From contig NZ_SSMY01000013.1 of assembly GCF_004799495.1 (NCBI RefSeq), positions 1 through 41,498 on the forward strand: DNA of 41,498 nt, given 5' to 3'. The notes below the pieces were generated by a model, which was not told the origin of the DNA, ran no database searches, and saw nothing but the letters and a program-made list of their open reading frames with translations. Origin of the DNA: Sphingomonas sp. (GTDB lineage Bacteria > Pseudomonadota > Alphaproteobacteria > Sphingomonadales > Sphingomonadaceae). Of the stretch, positions 1 through 9,800 are shown in pieces (the first letter of the stretch is position 1; each line of letters begins with the position of its first letter). Position numbers and translations under genes: made by a program.

Positions 1-3000
1 CCAACAGCTCGAACGCGACCGGGTTCGTGTTCAGCGGCGGCAAGGTCTATTTCTACGCCGACGACGGCGTGCATGGCGCGAACGAGCTGTTCGTCACCGA
101 CGGCACCCCGGCGGGCACGCACTTGCTCAATGATTTCAACGGCACGGGTGGCACGAGTTACGGCTCGAACTTCGCGTTCGGCGGCAAATTCTATTTCGCG
201 GCGTACGACGGGAATGACGGCGGCTGGCACACCTATGTCACTGACGGCACGACCGTTCACAAGATAGCGCCGGGCGACAGCAGTTCGACCGGCGGTGCGG
301 GCAATTTCATCGCCGCCGACGCGACGCACTTCTTCTTCACCGGCGACAGCGGGCTGTTCTATTCGGACGGTACCGACGCGGGGACGCATCTGGTCGGCGA
401 CACGGCCGGGTTCGCCAACGCCAGCGTCGTCAACGGCGTGCTCTATTACCAGCATTACGATTCGACCAACGGCTACGAGCTGTGGGAATCGAACGGCACG
501 GTCGCGGGCACGATGCGGCTGACCGACACGCAGGTCCCGAACAGTTCGAACCCGGGTAGCTTCTCGCCGATCGACAATTCGCCGCCGACGGTGGCCAACG
601 CGGCGGCTTCCGCGATCACCGATCAACAGACCAATCATCCGTTCCAGAACGTCGTCATCGGCGACGTGGACGCACCGGCGCAGACGCTGACGGTGACGAT
701 CACCCCGGACGATCCCGCGAAGGGCGGGTTCACCGCCGCGTCACTGACCGCGTCGGGCTTCGTCGGCGGCGGGATCAACGGGTCGTACACCTTCACCGGT
801 ACGGCGGCGCAAGCCACCACGGCGATCGACGCTTTGGTCTATCAACCGACCCCCAACCGCCTTGTCGTCGGCGCGAGCGAGACAATGAACTTCACCATTG
901 CGGTGAACGACGGCGCGGGCGGGTCGGTGGTCAACCACCTGGCCTCCATCACGCAGACCTCCGCCAACGACGCGCCGGTCGGCGCCAACGACGCCGCGGC
1001 GGTCAACGAGGACGCGACGGTTACCACGGCGACGCGCGCGGCGGGCGTGCTCGCCAACGACAGCGACGTCGACGTCGGCGAAACGCCCGGCCTTACCGTG
1101 ACGGGCGCGCATGTCGGTGCGGCCGCCGACACGGCGGTCGCGACGAGCGGCAAGACCACGATCCACGGTCTGTACGGCGATCTGCACATCGCCGCCGACG
1201 GCACCTACGACTATACGCCGAACAATGCGACGGCGCAGATGCTGGCGGTCGGGCAGACCGGGACCGAGGTGTTCAGCTACACGGTGACCGACGTCCACGG
1301 CGCCAACGGCACCGCGACGCTGACCTTCACCATCGCGGGCCAGGAAGACGGACCGGTCGCGGTGGCGGATGTTCGCTCGACCCTCGAGGACGCGACCTCG
1401 TCGTCGGACACCCGCGCGGGCGGGCTACTCGGCAACGACACCGACGTCGATAATGGCGAGGCCGCCACGCTCACGATTACCGGTGCGCACTTCGGCGCGG
1501 CAGCCGACACGGTCATAGCCGCGTCCGGCAAGACGACGATCCACGGCGCCTATGGCGATTTCCACCTCGCTGCCGACGGCACCTATGATTACACGCCGAA
1601 CACCGCGCTAGCCGAGGCGTTGCCGCAGGGTCAGTCGGCGAGTGATGCCTTCTCGTATACGATCGTCGATGCGCAAGGGCAGAGCTCGACCAGCAGTGTC
1701 ACGTTCAATATCACCGGTACGAACGACGCACCGGTCGGTGCCAACGACAATCGCTCGGTCAACGAGGATGCGCCCGTCAGCGCCAACGCCGCGACGGGCG
1801 TGCTCGCCAACGATAGCGATGTTGACACCGGCGAAACCGCGACTCTCCGCGTGATCGGGGCGCATTTCGGTGCCGCCGCCGACACCACCGTCGCCGCATC
1901 GGGGAACACGACGATACACGGTGCCTATGGCGACCTCCACATCGCCGCCGACGGCAGCTACGATTACACGCCCAACAGCCCGGCAGCCGAAGCGCTTGCG
2001 CTCGGCCAGACCGCGAGCGACGTGTTCAGCTACACCGTCGCGGACGTGCATAACGGCACCGGCACCGCGACGCTGACGTTTAACATCACCGGCCAGAACG
2101 ACGCGCCGACCGCGACACTGGCCAGCGGGATGAACGCGACCGAACAGGTGACGTACGACCTCAAGGGCAAGGTCGCGATCGGCGATGTCGACAGCGGCAA
2201 CCCGATAGAGACGGTGACCCTGTCGGTCGGCTATGGGGTTCTGCACCTCGATGCCGGCACCAGCGGCGCGACGATCACCGCCAACGACGCGGCCACCGTG
2301 ACGGTCAGCGGCACGATCAGCCAGCTGGCGGCATTGTTCGGCAGCGACCCGACCAGCGTGGCGACCTATTATGCCGACACCGACGCCCCGCCGGCGTCGG
2401 TCACGCTCAATGTTTCGGTGACCGACGATCACAATGCGAACGGCGCGAGCAGCGCGACGATCGTCATCACGCCGGTCGACGATCCGGCGGTGGCGATGAA
2501 CGACACCAATGCGGTGATCGCCGATCAGTCGATCATGGCGGCGAGCGTGTTCGGGAACGACCATGATGTCGACGGACCGGCGCTGCAGGTCGCGACGGTC
2601 AATGGTGTTGCCGGCAACGTCGGGTCGCAGATCACGTTGCCGTCGGGCGCGTTGCTGACGCTCCGTGCCGACGGAACATACGATTACAATCCGAACCACG
2701 CCTTCGATTCGCTGACCGCGATCGGCGGCGCGACCAACCGGACCGGGACCGACAGCTTCACCTACAGCCTGGTCAACGGCAACAGCGCGACGGTGACGAT
2801 CACCGTGACGGGATCGCCCAACTCGACCGCGCCCGGCTTTGGCAGCAGCGGCAACGACACGATGACGGGCACGACGCACGCCGATATGTTCGACCTGCGC
2901 CAGGGGGGCAGCGACACCGCGTCGGGGCTGGACGGCAACGACACCTTCTACATGGGCGCGGCGTGGAACGCGGGTGATGCGATCGACGGCGGCACCGGCA

Positions 3001-5045
3001 CCGATCAGGTGATCGCGCAGGGCAATACCACGCTCACGCTCGGCGCGACCAGCCTGACCGGGGTCGAGCAAGTGACGCTGCTGACCGGTTCGGACCCGAG
3101 CTACGGCGATGTCTTCGGCTTCCCCTACAGCTACAACATCACCACCAACGACGCGAACGTCGCGGCGGGCCAGCAACTGATCGTGCAGGGCGGCTCGCTC
3201 CACGCCAACGAGACGCTGACCTTCAACGGCGCGGCGGAACTCGATGGTTCGTTCCTGGTGTATGGCGGGCTCGGCAACGACGTGCTGACCGGTGGACACC
3301 AGGCCGACACGCTTTACGGCGGCGGCGGCAACGACCAGATCGACGGCGGGGCCGGCGCGGACACGATGTATGGTGGCGCCGGCAACGACACCTTTATCGT
3401 CGACGATGCCGGCGATGTGGTGACCGAGAACGCGAATGAAGGCACCGACACGGTACTGAGTTCGGTCAGCTACGCACTGAGCGCCAATGTCGAAAACCTG
3501 ACGCTGACCGGTACTGGCGACACCGCCGCAACCGGCAACGCGCTGGCCAATGTGATCACGGGCAACAGCGGGAACAACGCACTGGTCGGCGGTGGCGGCG
3601 CGGACACGCTGATCGGCGGGTTGGGCGACGACATCTATACGGTCAGCGATGCGTCGACCGTGATCGTCGAAAACGCCGGCGAAGGGAACGACACGGTGAA
3701 GTCGTCGGTGAGCTACGTGCTGACCGCGGGCGCCGAGATCGAGACCGCGCGGCTGATCGGGACGTCGAACATCGACCTGACCGGGAACGGCATCCACCAG
3801 ATCCTGATTGGCAACACCGGCAACAACGTGCTCGACGGCGGGGGCGGCGGCGACCGGATGAAGGGTGGGGCGGGCGACGACACCTATGTCATCCGCAGCG
3901 CGTCGGACGTGATCGTCGAGCTCGCGGGCGACGGCGACGACACGGTGAAGGCGGCGGTGAGCTACACGCTGGGCGCGGCCGCGCAGGTCGAGCATCTGTA
4001 TACGATCGACGCCTCGGCCACGACCGGGATCAACCTGACCGGCAACGATTACAGCCACGACATCCAGGGCAATGCGGGCGTGAACGTGCTGACCGGGGGT
4101 AGCGGCAACGACTCGCTGGCCGGGAACGGCGGCGCGGACACGCTGATCGGCGGGGCTGGCGACGACATCTATTCGGTGACCGATGCCGCGACCACGATCG
4201 TCGAGGCGGCCGGCGGGGGCAACGACACGGTCAAGGCGTTCGTGAGCTATACGCTGACCGCGGGGGCCGAGATCGAGACCGCGCGGCTGATTGGGAGCGC
4301 CAACCTCGACCTGACGGGGAACGAGCTCCACCAGGTGCTGATCGGCAATACCGGCAACAACACGCTCGATGGCGGCGGCGGCGGCGACCGGATGAAGGGC
4401 GGCGCGGGCGACGACACGTACATCATCCGCAGCTCGGCCGACGCGATCGTCGAGATCGCCGGCGACGGCAACGACACCGCGAAGGCGGCGGTCAGCTACA
4501 CGCTAGGCGCGGCGGCGCAGGTCGAACACCTGCTCACGATCGATACGAGCGCGACGACCGCGATTAACCTGACCGGCAACGACTACAGCCACGACATCCA
4601 GGGCAATGCGGGCGCCAATGTGCTCACGGGCGGCAGTGGCAACGACGTGCTGCAGGGCTTTGCCGGCAACGACACATTGTTCGGCGGTGCTGGCGCGGAC
4701 ACGTTCGTGTTCGACCATGGCACGGGCCAGGACAGCGTCGGCGACTTCGTCTCGGGCACCGACAGGCTCGACCTGTCGGCGTTCGGGTTCGCGAGCTTCT
4801 CCGACGTACAGGCAGCGACGCACGACGTCGGCGGTAATGCGGTGATCGATCTCGGCGGCGGCGACACGGTCACCCTAACCGGGTTCCTCAGTTCGCAGCT
4901 CCAGTCGGGCGACGTCATCCTGTCGAACAGCAGCCAGTCGCATCCGCTGCTCAAGATCGGCAGCCTCGTTGAGCATGACGGCCACGGCCACTTCACGGAC
5001 CTTATTGGTCCGATCTTGCCCTCGGCATACGAACACAGCCTTTGA
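1..5045 (+). CDS. VCBS/cadherin-like and RTX repeat protein, type I secreted (5' partial)
   Basis: The frame is open from the first bases, so the gene begins before the window; about 1680 residues are visible. The N-terminal part has ELFVTDGTPAGT-type repeats (about residues 1-180). About residues 320-700 carry three VCBS-like repeats, recognisable by VLANDSDVD, TTIHGxYGDLHIAADG and YDYTPN. RTX nonapeptides (GGxGNDxL type) fill about 1080-1560, including a near-exact 178-residue tandem duplication. The last ~115 residues (ADTFVFDHGT, then SGTDRLDLSAFGF) form the usual M10/RTX C-terminal secretion region and end in AYEHSL. The family binds calcium outside the cell and leaves through a type I ABC exporter, which is not in the window. 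A role in adhesion or biofilm is inference; no enzymatic domain was seen in the visible part. Confidence 0.88.
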   Translation, partial: NSSNATGFVFSGGKVYFYADDGVHGANELFVTDGTPAGTHLLNDFNGTGGTSYGSNFAFGGKFYFAAYDGNDGGWHTYVTDGTTVHKIAPGDSSSTGGAGNFIAADATHFFFTGDSGLFYSDGTDAGTHLVGDTAGFANASVVNGVLYYQHYDSTNGYELWESNGTVAGTMRLTDTQVPNSSNPGSFSPIDNSPPTVANAAASAITDQQTNHPFQNVVIGDVDAPAQTLTVTITPDDPAKGGFTAASLTASGFVGGGINGSYTFTGTAAQATTAIDALVYQPTPNRLVVGASETMNFTIAVNDGAGGSVVNHLASITQTSANDAPVGANDAAAVNEDATVTTATRAAGVLANDSDVDVGETPGLTVTGAHVGAAADTAVATSGKTTIHGLYGDLHIAADGTYDYTPNNATAQMLAVGQTGTEVFSYTVTDVHGANGTATLTFTIAGQEDGPVAVADVRSTLEDATSSSDTRAGGLLGNDTDVDNGEAATLTITGAHFGAAADTVIAASGKTTIHGAYGDFHLAADGTYDYTPNTALAEALPQGQSASDAFSYTIVDAQGQSSTSSVTFNITGTNDAPVGANDNRSVNEDAPVSANAATGVLANDSDVDTGETATLRVIGAHFGAAADTTVAASGNTTIHGAYGDLHIAADGSYDYTPNSPAAEALALGQTASDVFSYTVADVHNGTGTATLTFNITGQNDAPTATLASGMNATEQVTYDLKGKVAIGDVDSGNPIETVTLSVGYGVLHLDAGTSGATITANDAATVTVSGTISQLAALFGSDPTSVATYYADTDAPPASVTLNVSVTDDHNANGASSATIVITPVDDPAVAMNDTNAVIADQSIMAASVFGNDHDVDGPALQVATVNGVAGNVGSQITLPSGALLTLRADGTYDYNPNHAFDSLTAIGGATNRTGTDSFTYSLVNGNSATVTITVTGSPNSTAPGFGSSGNDTMTGTTHADMFDLRQGGSDTASGLDGNDTFYMGAAWNAGDAIDGGTGTDQVIAQGNTTLTLGATSLTGVEQVTLLTGSDPSYGDVFGFPYSYNITTNDANVAAGQQLIVQGGSLHANETLTFNGAAELDGSFLVYGGLGNDVLTGGHQADTLYGGGGNDQIDGGAGADTMYGGAGNDTFIVDDAGDVVTENANEGTDTVLSSVSYALSANVENLTLTGTGDTAATGNALANVITGNSGNNALVGGGGADTLIGGLGDDIYTVSDASTVIVENAGEGNDTVKSSVSYVLTAGAEIETARLIGTSNIDLTGNGIHQILIGNTGNNVLDGGGGGDRMKGGAGDDTYVIRSASDVIVELAGDGDDTVKAAVSYTLGAAAQVEHLYTIDASATTGINLTGNDYSHDIQGNAGVNVLTGGSGNDSLAGNGGADTLIGGAGDDIYSVTDAATTIVEAAGGGNDTVKAFVSYTLTAGAEIETARLIGSANLDLTGNELHQVLIGNTGNNTLDGGGGGDRMKGGAGDDTYIIRSSADAIVEIAGDGNDTAKAAVSYTLGAAAQVEHLLTIDTSATTAINLTGNDYSHDIQGNAGANVLTGGSGNDVLQGFAGNDTLFGGAGADTFVFDHGTGQDSVGDFVSGTDRLDLSAFGFASFSDVQAATHDVGGNAVIDLGGGDTVTLTGFLSSQLQSGDVILSNSSQSHPLLKIGSLVEHDGHGHFTDLIGPILPSAYEHSL
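3597..4664 (+). repeat. 534-bp in-frame tandem duplication inside the RTX array
   Basis: Two copies of a 178-residue unit start at about 3597 and 4131. Each contains GGADTLIGG, GDDIY, SYxLTAGAEIETARLIG, LIGNTGNN, GGGGGDRMKGGAGDDTY, SYTLGAAAQVEH and LTGNDYSHDIQGNAG in the same order. The period is a multiple of three, so the frame is kept. Copy differences are mostly scattered substitutions, suggesting a duplication that is not extremely recent. Confidence 0.85.
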
Positions 5046-5058
5046 TCGCGGCGCCGGT

Positions 5059-5105
5059 CGGCAGCTGCAACCTGCCGGCTGCCGCAGCCGCGTCGCGGCT
5101 TTTTT
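5059..5105 (+). terminator. Rho-independent terminator after the RTX gene
   Basis: A hairpin formed by AGCCGCG and CGCGGCT (5086-5100) is followed directly by a run of T (5101-5105). A second weaker stem CGGCAG/CTGCCG lies just before it at 5059-5077. It starts about 15 bases after the TGA at 5045. Confidence 0.75.
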
Positions 5106-5145
5106 CGCCTGACAAGTCGTGCCGTCTGGCGATGGCGCGTTCGCG

Positions 5146-5170
5146 GGAACCGCGACGCACATCGCTCGTT
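5146..5170 (+). promoter_or_regulatory. EcfG-type general stress promoter (GGAAC-N16-CGTT)
   Basis: GGAAC at 5146-5150 and CGTT at 5167-5170 are separated by exactly 16 bases, matching the consensus described for the alphaproteobacterial EcfG sigma factor. The element lies 38 bases upstream of the GTG start of the 25-residue peptide gene at 5209. A second exact match with the same spacing lies at 27743-27767 on the other strand. Confidence 0.72.
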
Positions 5171-5208
5171 CGGCAATCCTAACGCGACAATAGTTGGAGG
5201 AAGAGGCT

Positions 5209-5286
5209 GTGGGAAAAGGCATCTTGTTGTGGCTATTGGGCATTCCGCTGCCCATCATCATTCTCCTGCTGCTGTTTTGGCACTGA
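5209..5286 (+). CDS. 25-residue hydrophobic membrane peptide
   Basis: The start is GTG with a strong ribosome binding site (GGAGGA at about 5196-5201). The product is 25 residues: MGKGILLW followed by a proline-containing hydrophobic stretch with a poly-Leu/Ile core and a C-terminal FWH. It would form a single transmembrane helix. It sits right behind an EcfG-type promoter and two bases before the next gene, so the two are probably co-transcribed. Similar tiny hydrophobic proteins in alphaproteobacteria are, from memory, usually unnamed. Function unknown; a membrane-associated stress role is inferred from the promoter only. Its size means automatic gene callers often miss it. Confidence 0.65.
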   Translation: MGKGILLWLLGIPLPIIILLLLFWH

Positions 5287-5288
5287 TC

Positions 5289-5876
5289 ATGGCGACAGGA
5301 TCTTACAGTCAGGTCGATCCCGACCTCTACCCAGCCAGCGCCAGTCCCGGACCATCGGTCTCCGCCGTGGCGTGGTCGGCCGTCACCGCGGGAACGGTCG
5401 CGGCCATCGCGCTGACGATCGCGCTGCTGACGCTAGGCACCGCGTTCGGGTTGGCGTCGGCGTCGCCATGGCCCGGGGTTGGGGCGCACCCCACCACGTT
5501 CACGATCGGAACGGGAATTTGGCTGATCGTCACGCAATGGGTGTCGGCTGCGGCGGGCGGCTATCTCGCCGGCCGGCTGCGGACGCGGTGGCATGGCCTG
5601 CACACCGACGAGGTGTTCTTTCGGGACACGGCGCACGGCCTGCTGACCTGGGCGACCGCGACGGTCATCATGGCAATCGTTGCCGTTGGAGCGACAGCGC
5701 TGTCTAGCCTGGCGACCGGGCCAGTCGACGTCGCGTCGTCGAAGGAGGCCGTTGACGAGGCGCGCAAGGTCGCCGCGACGTTCGCTGCCTTCACTGGCCT
5801 GTCGTTGATCGTGGGGGCTTTCATCGGCAGCGTCGCCGGCGCGATCGGCGGCCGGCTTCGTGACAGGCATCCGTAA
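5289..5876 (+). CDS. Multi-pass membrane protein, probable stress regulon member
   Basis: The product is 195 residues. ATG 5289, two bases after the preceding peptide gene, is preferred to the in-frame GTG at 5229, which would overlap that gene. After a soluble N-terminus rich in Pro and Ser there are about four hydrophobic segments (about residues 28-55, 75-95, 120-145, 165-190) with Gly-rich faces (GGYLAGRLRTRWHG, GAFIGSVAGAIGGRL). The pattern resembles a family of alphaproteobacterial membrane proteins sometimes loosely labelled PhnA-like. That link is from memory and weak. It is inferred to be co-transcribed with the peptide gene from the EcfG-type promoter. No catalytic motif was seen. 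Confidence 0.8.
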   Translation: MATGSYSQVDPDLYPASASPGPSVSAVAWSAVTAGTVAAIALTIALLTLGTAFGLASASPWPGVGAHPTTFTIGTGIWLIVTQWVSAAAGGYLAGRLRTRWHGLHTDEVFFRDTAHGLLTWATATVIMAIVAVGATALSSLATGPVDVASSKEAVDEARKVAATFAAFTGLSLIVGAFIGSVAGAIGGRLRDRHP

Positions 5877-5900
5877 TCGGTCGGCCGGGTTCAGGCGACT

Positions 5901-6134
5901 GTGGCTAACGGCACCTCGCCCGAACCGCGCGGCTCGAGCGACGTCGGTCAGCTGCTGCAAGGCGTTTTCGAAGCGGACAACATTGTTCCGCCGGACACCG
6001 CGATCATTCGCCTGATGCTCGAATTGTCGCGGTCGCCCGACAGTGCCCGCCAGCAAGAGGTGGTACTTCCGACGCCCAGAAAGCGATCCTTGCTACTGCT
6101 TATGGCGAAGCGAATCCGCTTCAGGCGCCAATAG
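5901..6134 (+). CDS. Hypothetical 77-residue protein
   Basis: A GTG-started frame of 77 residues lies 24 bases after the membrane protein gene on the same strand. The middle section (VGQLLQGVFEADNIVPPDTAIIRLMLELSRSP, given here as two overlapping ideas: a short helix then a Pro-Asp turn then a Leu-rich helix) looks like protein. The C-terminus is very basic. No family is recognised and the ribosome binding site is weak. It may be a real member of the stress operon or chance coding potential in GC-rich DNA. Confidence 0.35.
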   Translation: MANGTSPEPRGSSDVGQLLQGVFEADNIVPPDTAIIRLMLELSRSPDSARQQEVVLPTPRKRSLLLLMAKRIRFRRQ

Positions 6135-6148
6135 CCGCGACCAGGCGA

Positions 6149-6529
6149 TCATCCGCCGCCAGCCCGCGCGGCGGCGACCTCGGCATAGCCACCGCAATAT
6201 TTGGCGCGGGCCGGGTCGCCGCCGACTTGCGCGCCACAATAGGCCCGAGGGCCCATGACCACGTCGTGAAGAACCAGCACACGCCCGTCGTGCAACTCCA
6301 CCGTCAGCTGTCCGTCGGGCCCCACCCTGACGAAGGCCGTGGAAAGGATACGGCGCCCCAGCGCCTCCGCGGGCGAATCGGTCAGCGGGCGTGGCGCGGT
6401 TCGCTCCGCGCCAGACCGGCCAGAACCTTGGACGGCCGTCCCCGAGACCGCGCCGGACATCGCGGCTTTCTGCGGCGACGGAGTGCATGCAGCGAGCAAC
6501 GACGAGGCTGATAGCAGTAGGCGAAGCAT
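6149..6529 (-). CDS. Small outer-membrane-type lipoprotein
   Basis: The product is 126 residues from ATG 6529, with GGAG about 8 bases upstream. An in-frame upstream start at 6574 would add a non-signal extension and is not favoured. The N-terminus is a lipoprotein signal: MLRLLLSASSLLAAC, with the lipobox Cys at residue 15. The C-terminal half is a compact domain with DGQLTVELHDGRVLVLHDV and two cysteines (YCGAQV, KYCGGY) that could form a disulfide. The domain is not named and the function is unknown. It converges with the frame ending at 6134. Confidence 0.7.
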   Translation of the reverse strand: MLRLLLSASSLLAACTPSPQKAAMSGAVSGTAVQGSGRSGAERTAPRPLTDSPAEALGRRILSTAFVRVGPDGQLTVELHDGRVLVLHDVVMGPRAYCGAQVGGDPARAKYCGGYAEVAAARAGGG

Positions 6530-6894
6530 CGCGCGCTCCGGAAAAAACAACACAACTCGTGATACCCGAACCATGGTCCCGTGTCATGAGCCGGGTGGCC
6601 ATCGCGGTCGAGTCGACGCATCGCCGGTGTCCATGGCGCGGGACTTTCACGACGGCTGCCGTCCGGAACTGCCCAAACCGCAACTTTGAGTATGCAGCAC
6701 GGTCGCCGCTCGCCCGCGCTGCTGTTATCGTTCGGATAAAAAAGATAATTTCGATACCGAACTGACCGCGCTTTGCCTCTTGACCATAGTCAACGCACCG
6801 TAAATACATAGGGTAACAAGCCAATTATCGAGTCTATGCGACGGAAGGGTGCACGGCTTGGCGCGTGCATGTCGCAATTTAGGGGGGAATATCA
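6530..6894. other. Intergenic region upstream of the RTX protease
   Basis: This 365-base stretch has no gene I can support. The part from about 6720 is noticeably more A+T rich than its surroundings and probably carries the protease promoter. It includes the inverted repeat described separately at 6780-6793 and a strong ribosome binding site (AGGGGGGA) just before 6895. Confidence 0.6.
6780..6793. promoter_or_regulatory. Inverted repeat TTGAC-N4-GTCAA, possible operator
   Basis: A perfect 5-bp inverted repeat with a 4-base spacer (CATA) lies about 100 bases upstream of the RTX metalloprotease start. Its left arm could double as a -35 box (TTGACC). A convincing -10 box is not clear, although AT-rich sequence (TAAATACAT) follows at a suitable distance. 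The binding factor is unknown. Confidence 0.35.
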
Positions 6895-9800
6895 ATGAGC
6901 ACCTATAATCTCGGCGCGGGCGCGTCGCTCGACGACATGGTTTCGGGCCTGCTGAATCAGATGGCGGATACGCGCGCGTCGACTGCCGTGAAGGAAGTGG
7001 CGGCAAGCAGTGTCACGGGGGCCGACTTGAATGGCCTTACTGCCCTCCATACGGGATCCGGCCTTGCCGATTTGCCCCCGATCGCGCCGACCGTGGGCAC
7101 CTCCACCGGGGTCGCTGTTCCGGAAGCGGCAACGGGTGGTGTCGCGGCCGCCAATGGTTCCGACTCGGACAGTAATCTGGATTTCGGCCCGCTCGGTGCG
7201 GGGATCGACATTCCCACCCAGGTCGGCGTGACCGACGACGACGACGTCATTGGCGGCAAGGGTTATATGGGTGGCGGCAGCGACCCGACCGGTGCGAACC
7301 CGAGCACGGGCAATATCGGCGTTTTGCTGAACCTCGGCACGAACCCGGACGGTACGCACTTCTTCACCGGCAACCGCAACATCGATGCGACGCTGATCGG
7401 TTCGAAGTGGGGTACCACCGACCTGACCTACAGCTTCCCGACCTCGGGTTCGAACTATAACGGCAACAATTACGACCCCAACGGCGTCAGCCTCTACCAC
7501 GTCGACCTCGGCCCGCAGCAGCAGGCGGCGGCGCGCGCGGCTTTCGCGCAGCTGTCGGCGCTGACCGGACTGACCTTCACCGAAATCACCGACACGGACA
7601 CCGTCCACGCGGACATCCGCATCTCGCAGACCGCGGACCAGGACGACGTTTCCGCCTACGGCAACTTCGCGTCCGACACCAAGGGTATGGCGGGCGACAT
7701 CTGGTTCAGCCGCAACAACCAGCCGTATTACGACCTCGCCTATAAGGGTACGTGGGGCTACGCCACCATGATGCACGAGATCGGCCACACGATGGGGCTG
7801 AAGCACGGGCACCAGGATTACACCAACAGCGACTTGTCGGGCTATCTCGGGACGTTCCCGCGTTACGGCACCCAGTCGCTGACGCCGGACCGCGACGGCC
7901 AGGCCTGGTCGCTGATGACCTATACGCCGGCGCCGTTCACCAACAGCAACTTCGCCGGCGAGAAGATCAACCAGCCGCAGACGTACATGCAGTACGACGT
8001 GGCCGCGCTGCAGTATCTGTACGGCGCGAACTACAACACGCATTCCGAGGACACGACCTACACCTTCAGCCAGACCACCGGTGAGGAGTTCATCAACGGC
8101 GTCGGTCAGGGCGCGCCGGCGGGCAACAAGATCTTCATGACCATCTGGGATGGGGGCGGCAACGACACGATCGATGCCAGCAACTACACCACCGGCGTGA
8201 CCATCGACCTGCGTCCGGGCGAGTTCTCCACGTTCGACCAGAACCAGCTGGCCAACAACCTGGCCTATCAGAACCTGACGAACCTGGCGCCCGGCAACAT
8301 CGCCATGTCGCTGCTCTACAACAACGACACGCGCTCGCTGATCGAAAACGCCAAGGGCGGCGTCGGCAACGACATCTTCATCGGCAACACCGCGAACAAC
8401 ACGTTCGACGGCGGCGCCGGCAGCGATACGGTGCTCTTCACCAACCCCACGGGCGTGACCGTCGTGCTCAACAACACGGCGGCGGACGTCGTCGTGAACC
8501 ACGACGGCGAGACGGACACGCTGCGCAGCATCGAGAATATCGGCGGCACCGCCGGTAACGACACGATCGTCGGCAACACTCAGAACAACACGCTGACCGG
8601 CGGTTCGGGTGGCGCGGACAGCCTGTCGGGCGGCGACGGCGACGACCGCCTCATCGGCGGCACCTTCTCGGTCGTGAACAACGCGATCATCACCAAGGCG
8701 CAGGCCACCGCGAACACGAGCGTCGGGACGGCGATCGATCCGCAGGCGCTCAACGCCTATACGTTGCTCTCCGACCCCAACACGACGAACTCGACGACGA
8801 CGCCGCACGCGACGATCAATGCGACGTCGGCCGGGGGCGGGCTGGAATATTATCGCGTCGACGCCAGCGCGGGCTCGACCGCGATCTTCGATATCGACGG
8901 CAGCAGCATCGACACCTGGATCGAACTGGTCGACAGCACCGGCACCACGATCCTGGCGCAGAACGACGACAGCATCACCGATCCGGGCAGCAACACCGGC
9001 AACAGCTATCTGACCTACACCTTCGCCAGCGCGGGCACCTATTACCTGCGCGTCGGCCGGTGGACGCAGAATTCGGATACCGTCGCGCAGCCGCTGGCGG
9101 CCGGCACCACCTACACGCTCAACATGTCGCTGAGCACGGCGACGGTGAACGCCACGCCGCTGTCGGCCAGCAACACCAGCAGTGCTACCTTGAAGGGCGG
9201 CAACGGCAACGATTACCTGCAGGGCACGCTCGGCGACGACATCCTGAATGGCGGCGCCGGCAACGACACCGCGTCGTTCGTGACGGCGTTCAGCAACACT
9301 GCGACCGGCGTCACGGTCGATCTGCACACCCAAGGCGTGGCCCAGAACACGGGTGCGGCGGGTAACGACACGCTGATCGGCATCGAGAATCTGGTCGGTT
9401 CGCAATATAACGACACGCTCACCGGCGACGCCAACAACAACGTCATCGAAGGCGGCCTGGGCAACGATACGCTGGTGGGCGGCGGCGGCGTCGACACCGC
9501 GTCCTACGCCGGCGCCGCGGCGGGCGTGACCGTCAACTTGGGCGGACAGGGCTTCGCGCAAAACACGGGCAGCGCCGGTACCGACACGCTCACCGGATTC
9601 ACCAACCTGCTGGGCTCTGCTTACAATGACACGCTGACCGGTGACGACAACGCAAACACCCTGTCGGGCGGCGATGGCAACGATACGCTTCTCATTGGTA
9701 CGACTGCGGGCGGCGGCGCAGACCTGCTAGACGGCGGCAACGGATCGGATACGGCGTCCTTCGCGGCCTATTCGAGCGGCGGAGTAATCGCGACGCTGAA

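Noticed and set aside
1608..4331. 907-codon open frame antisense to the first RTX gene
   Set aside because: Antisense frame through GC-rich repeats; product is Arg/Val/Gly repeats mirroring the RTX codons, with no domain.
6093..6824. 243-codon minus-strand frame over the lipoprotein and its upstream region
   Set aside because: Arg-rich, no domain; the lipoprotein frame has a lipobox and ribosome binding site.
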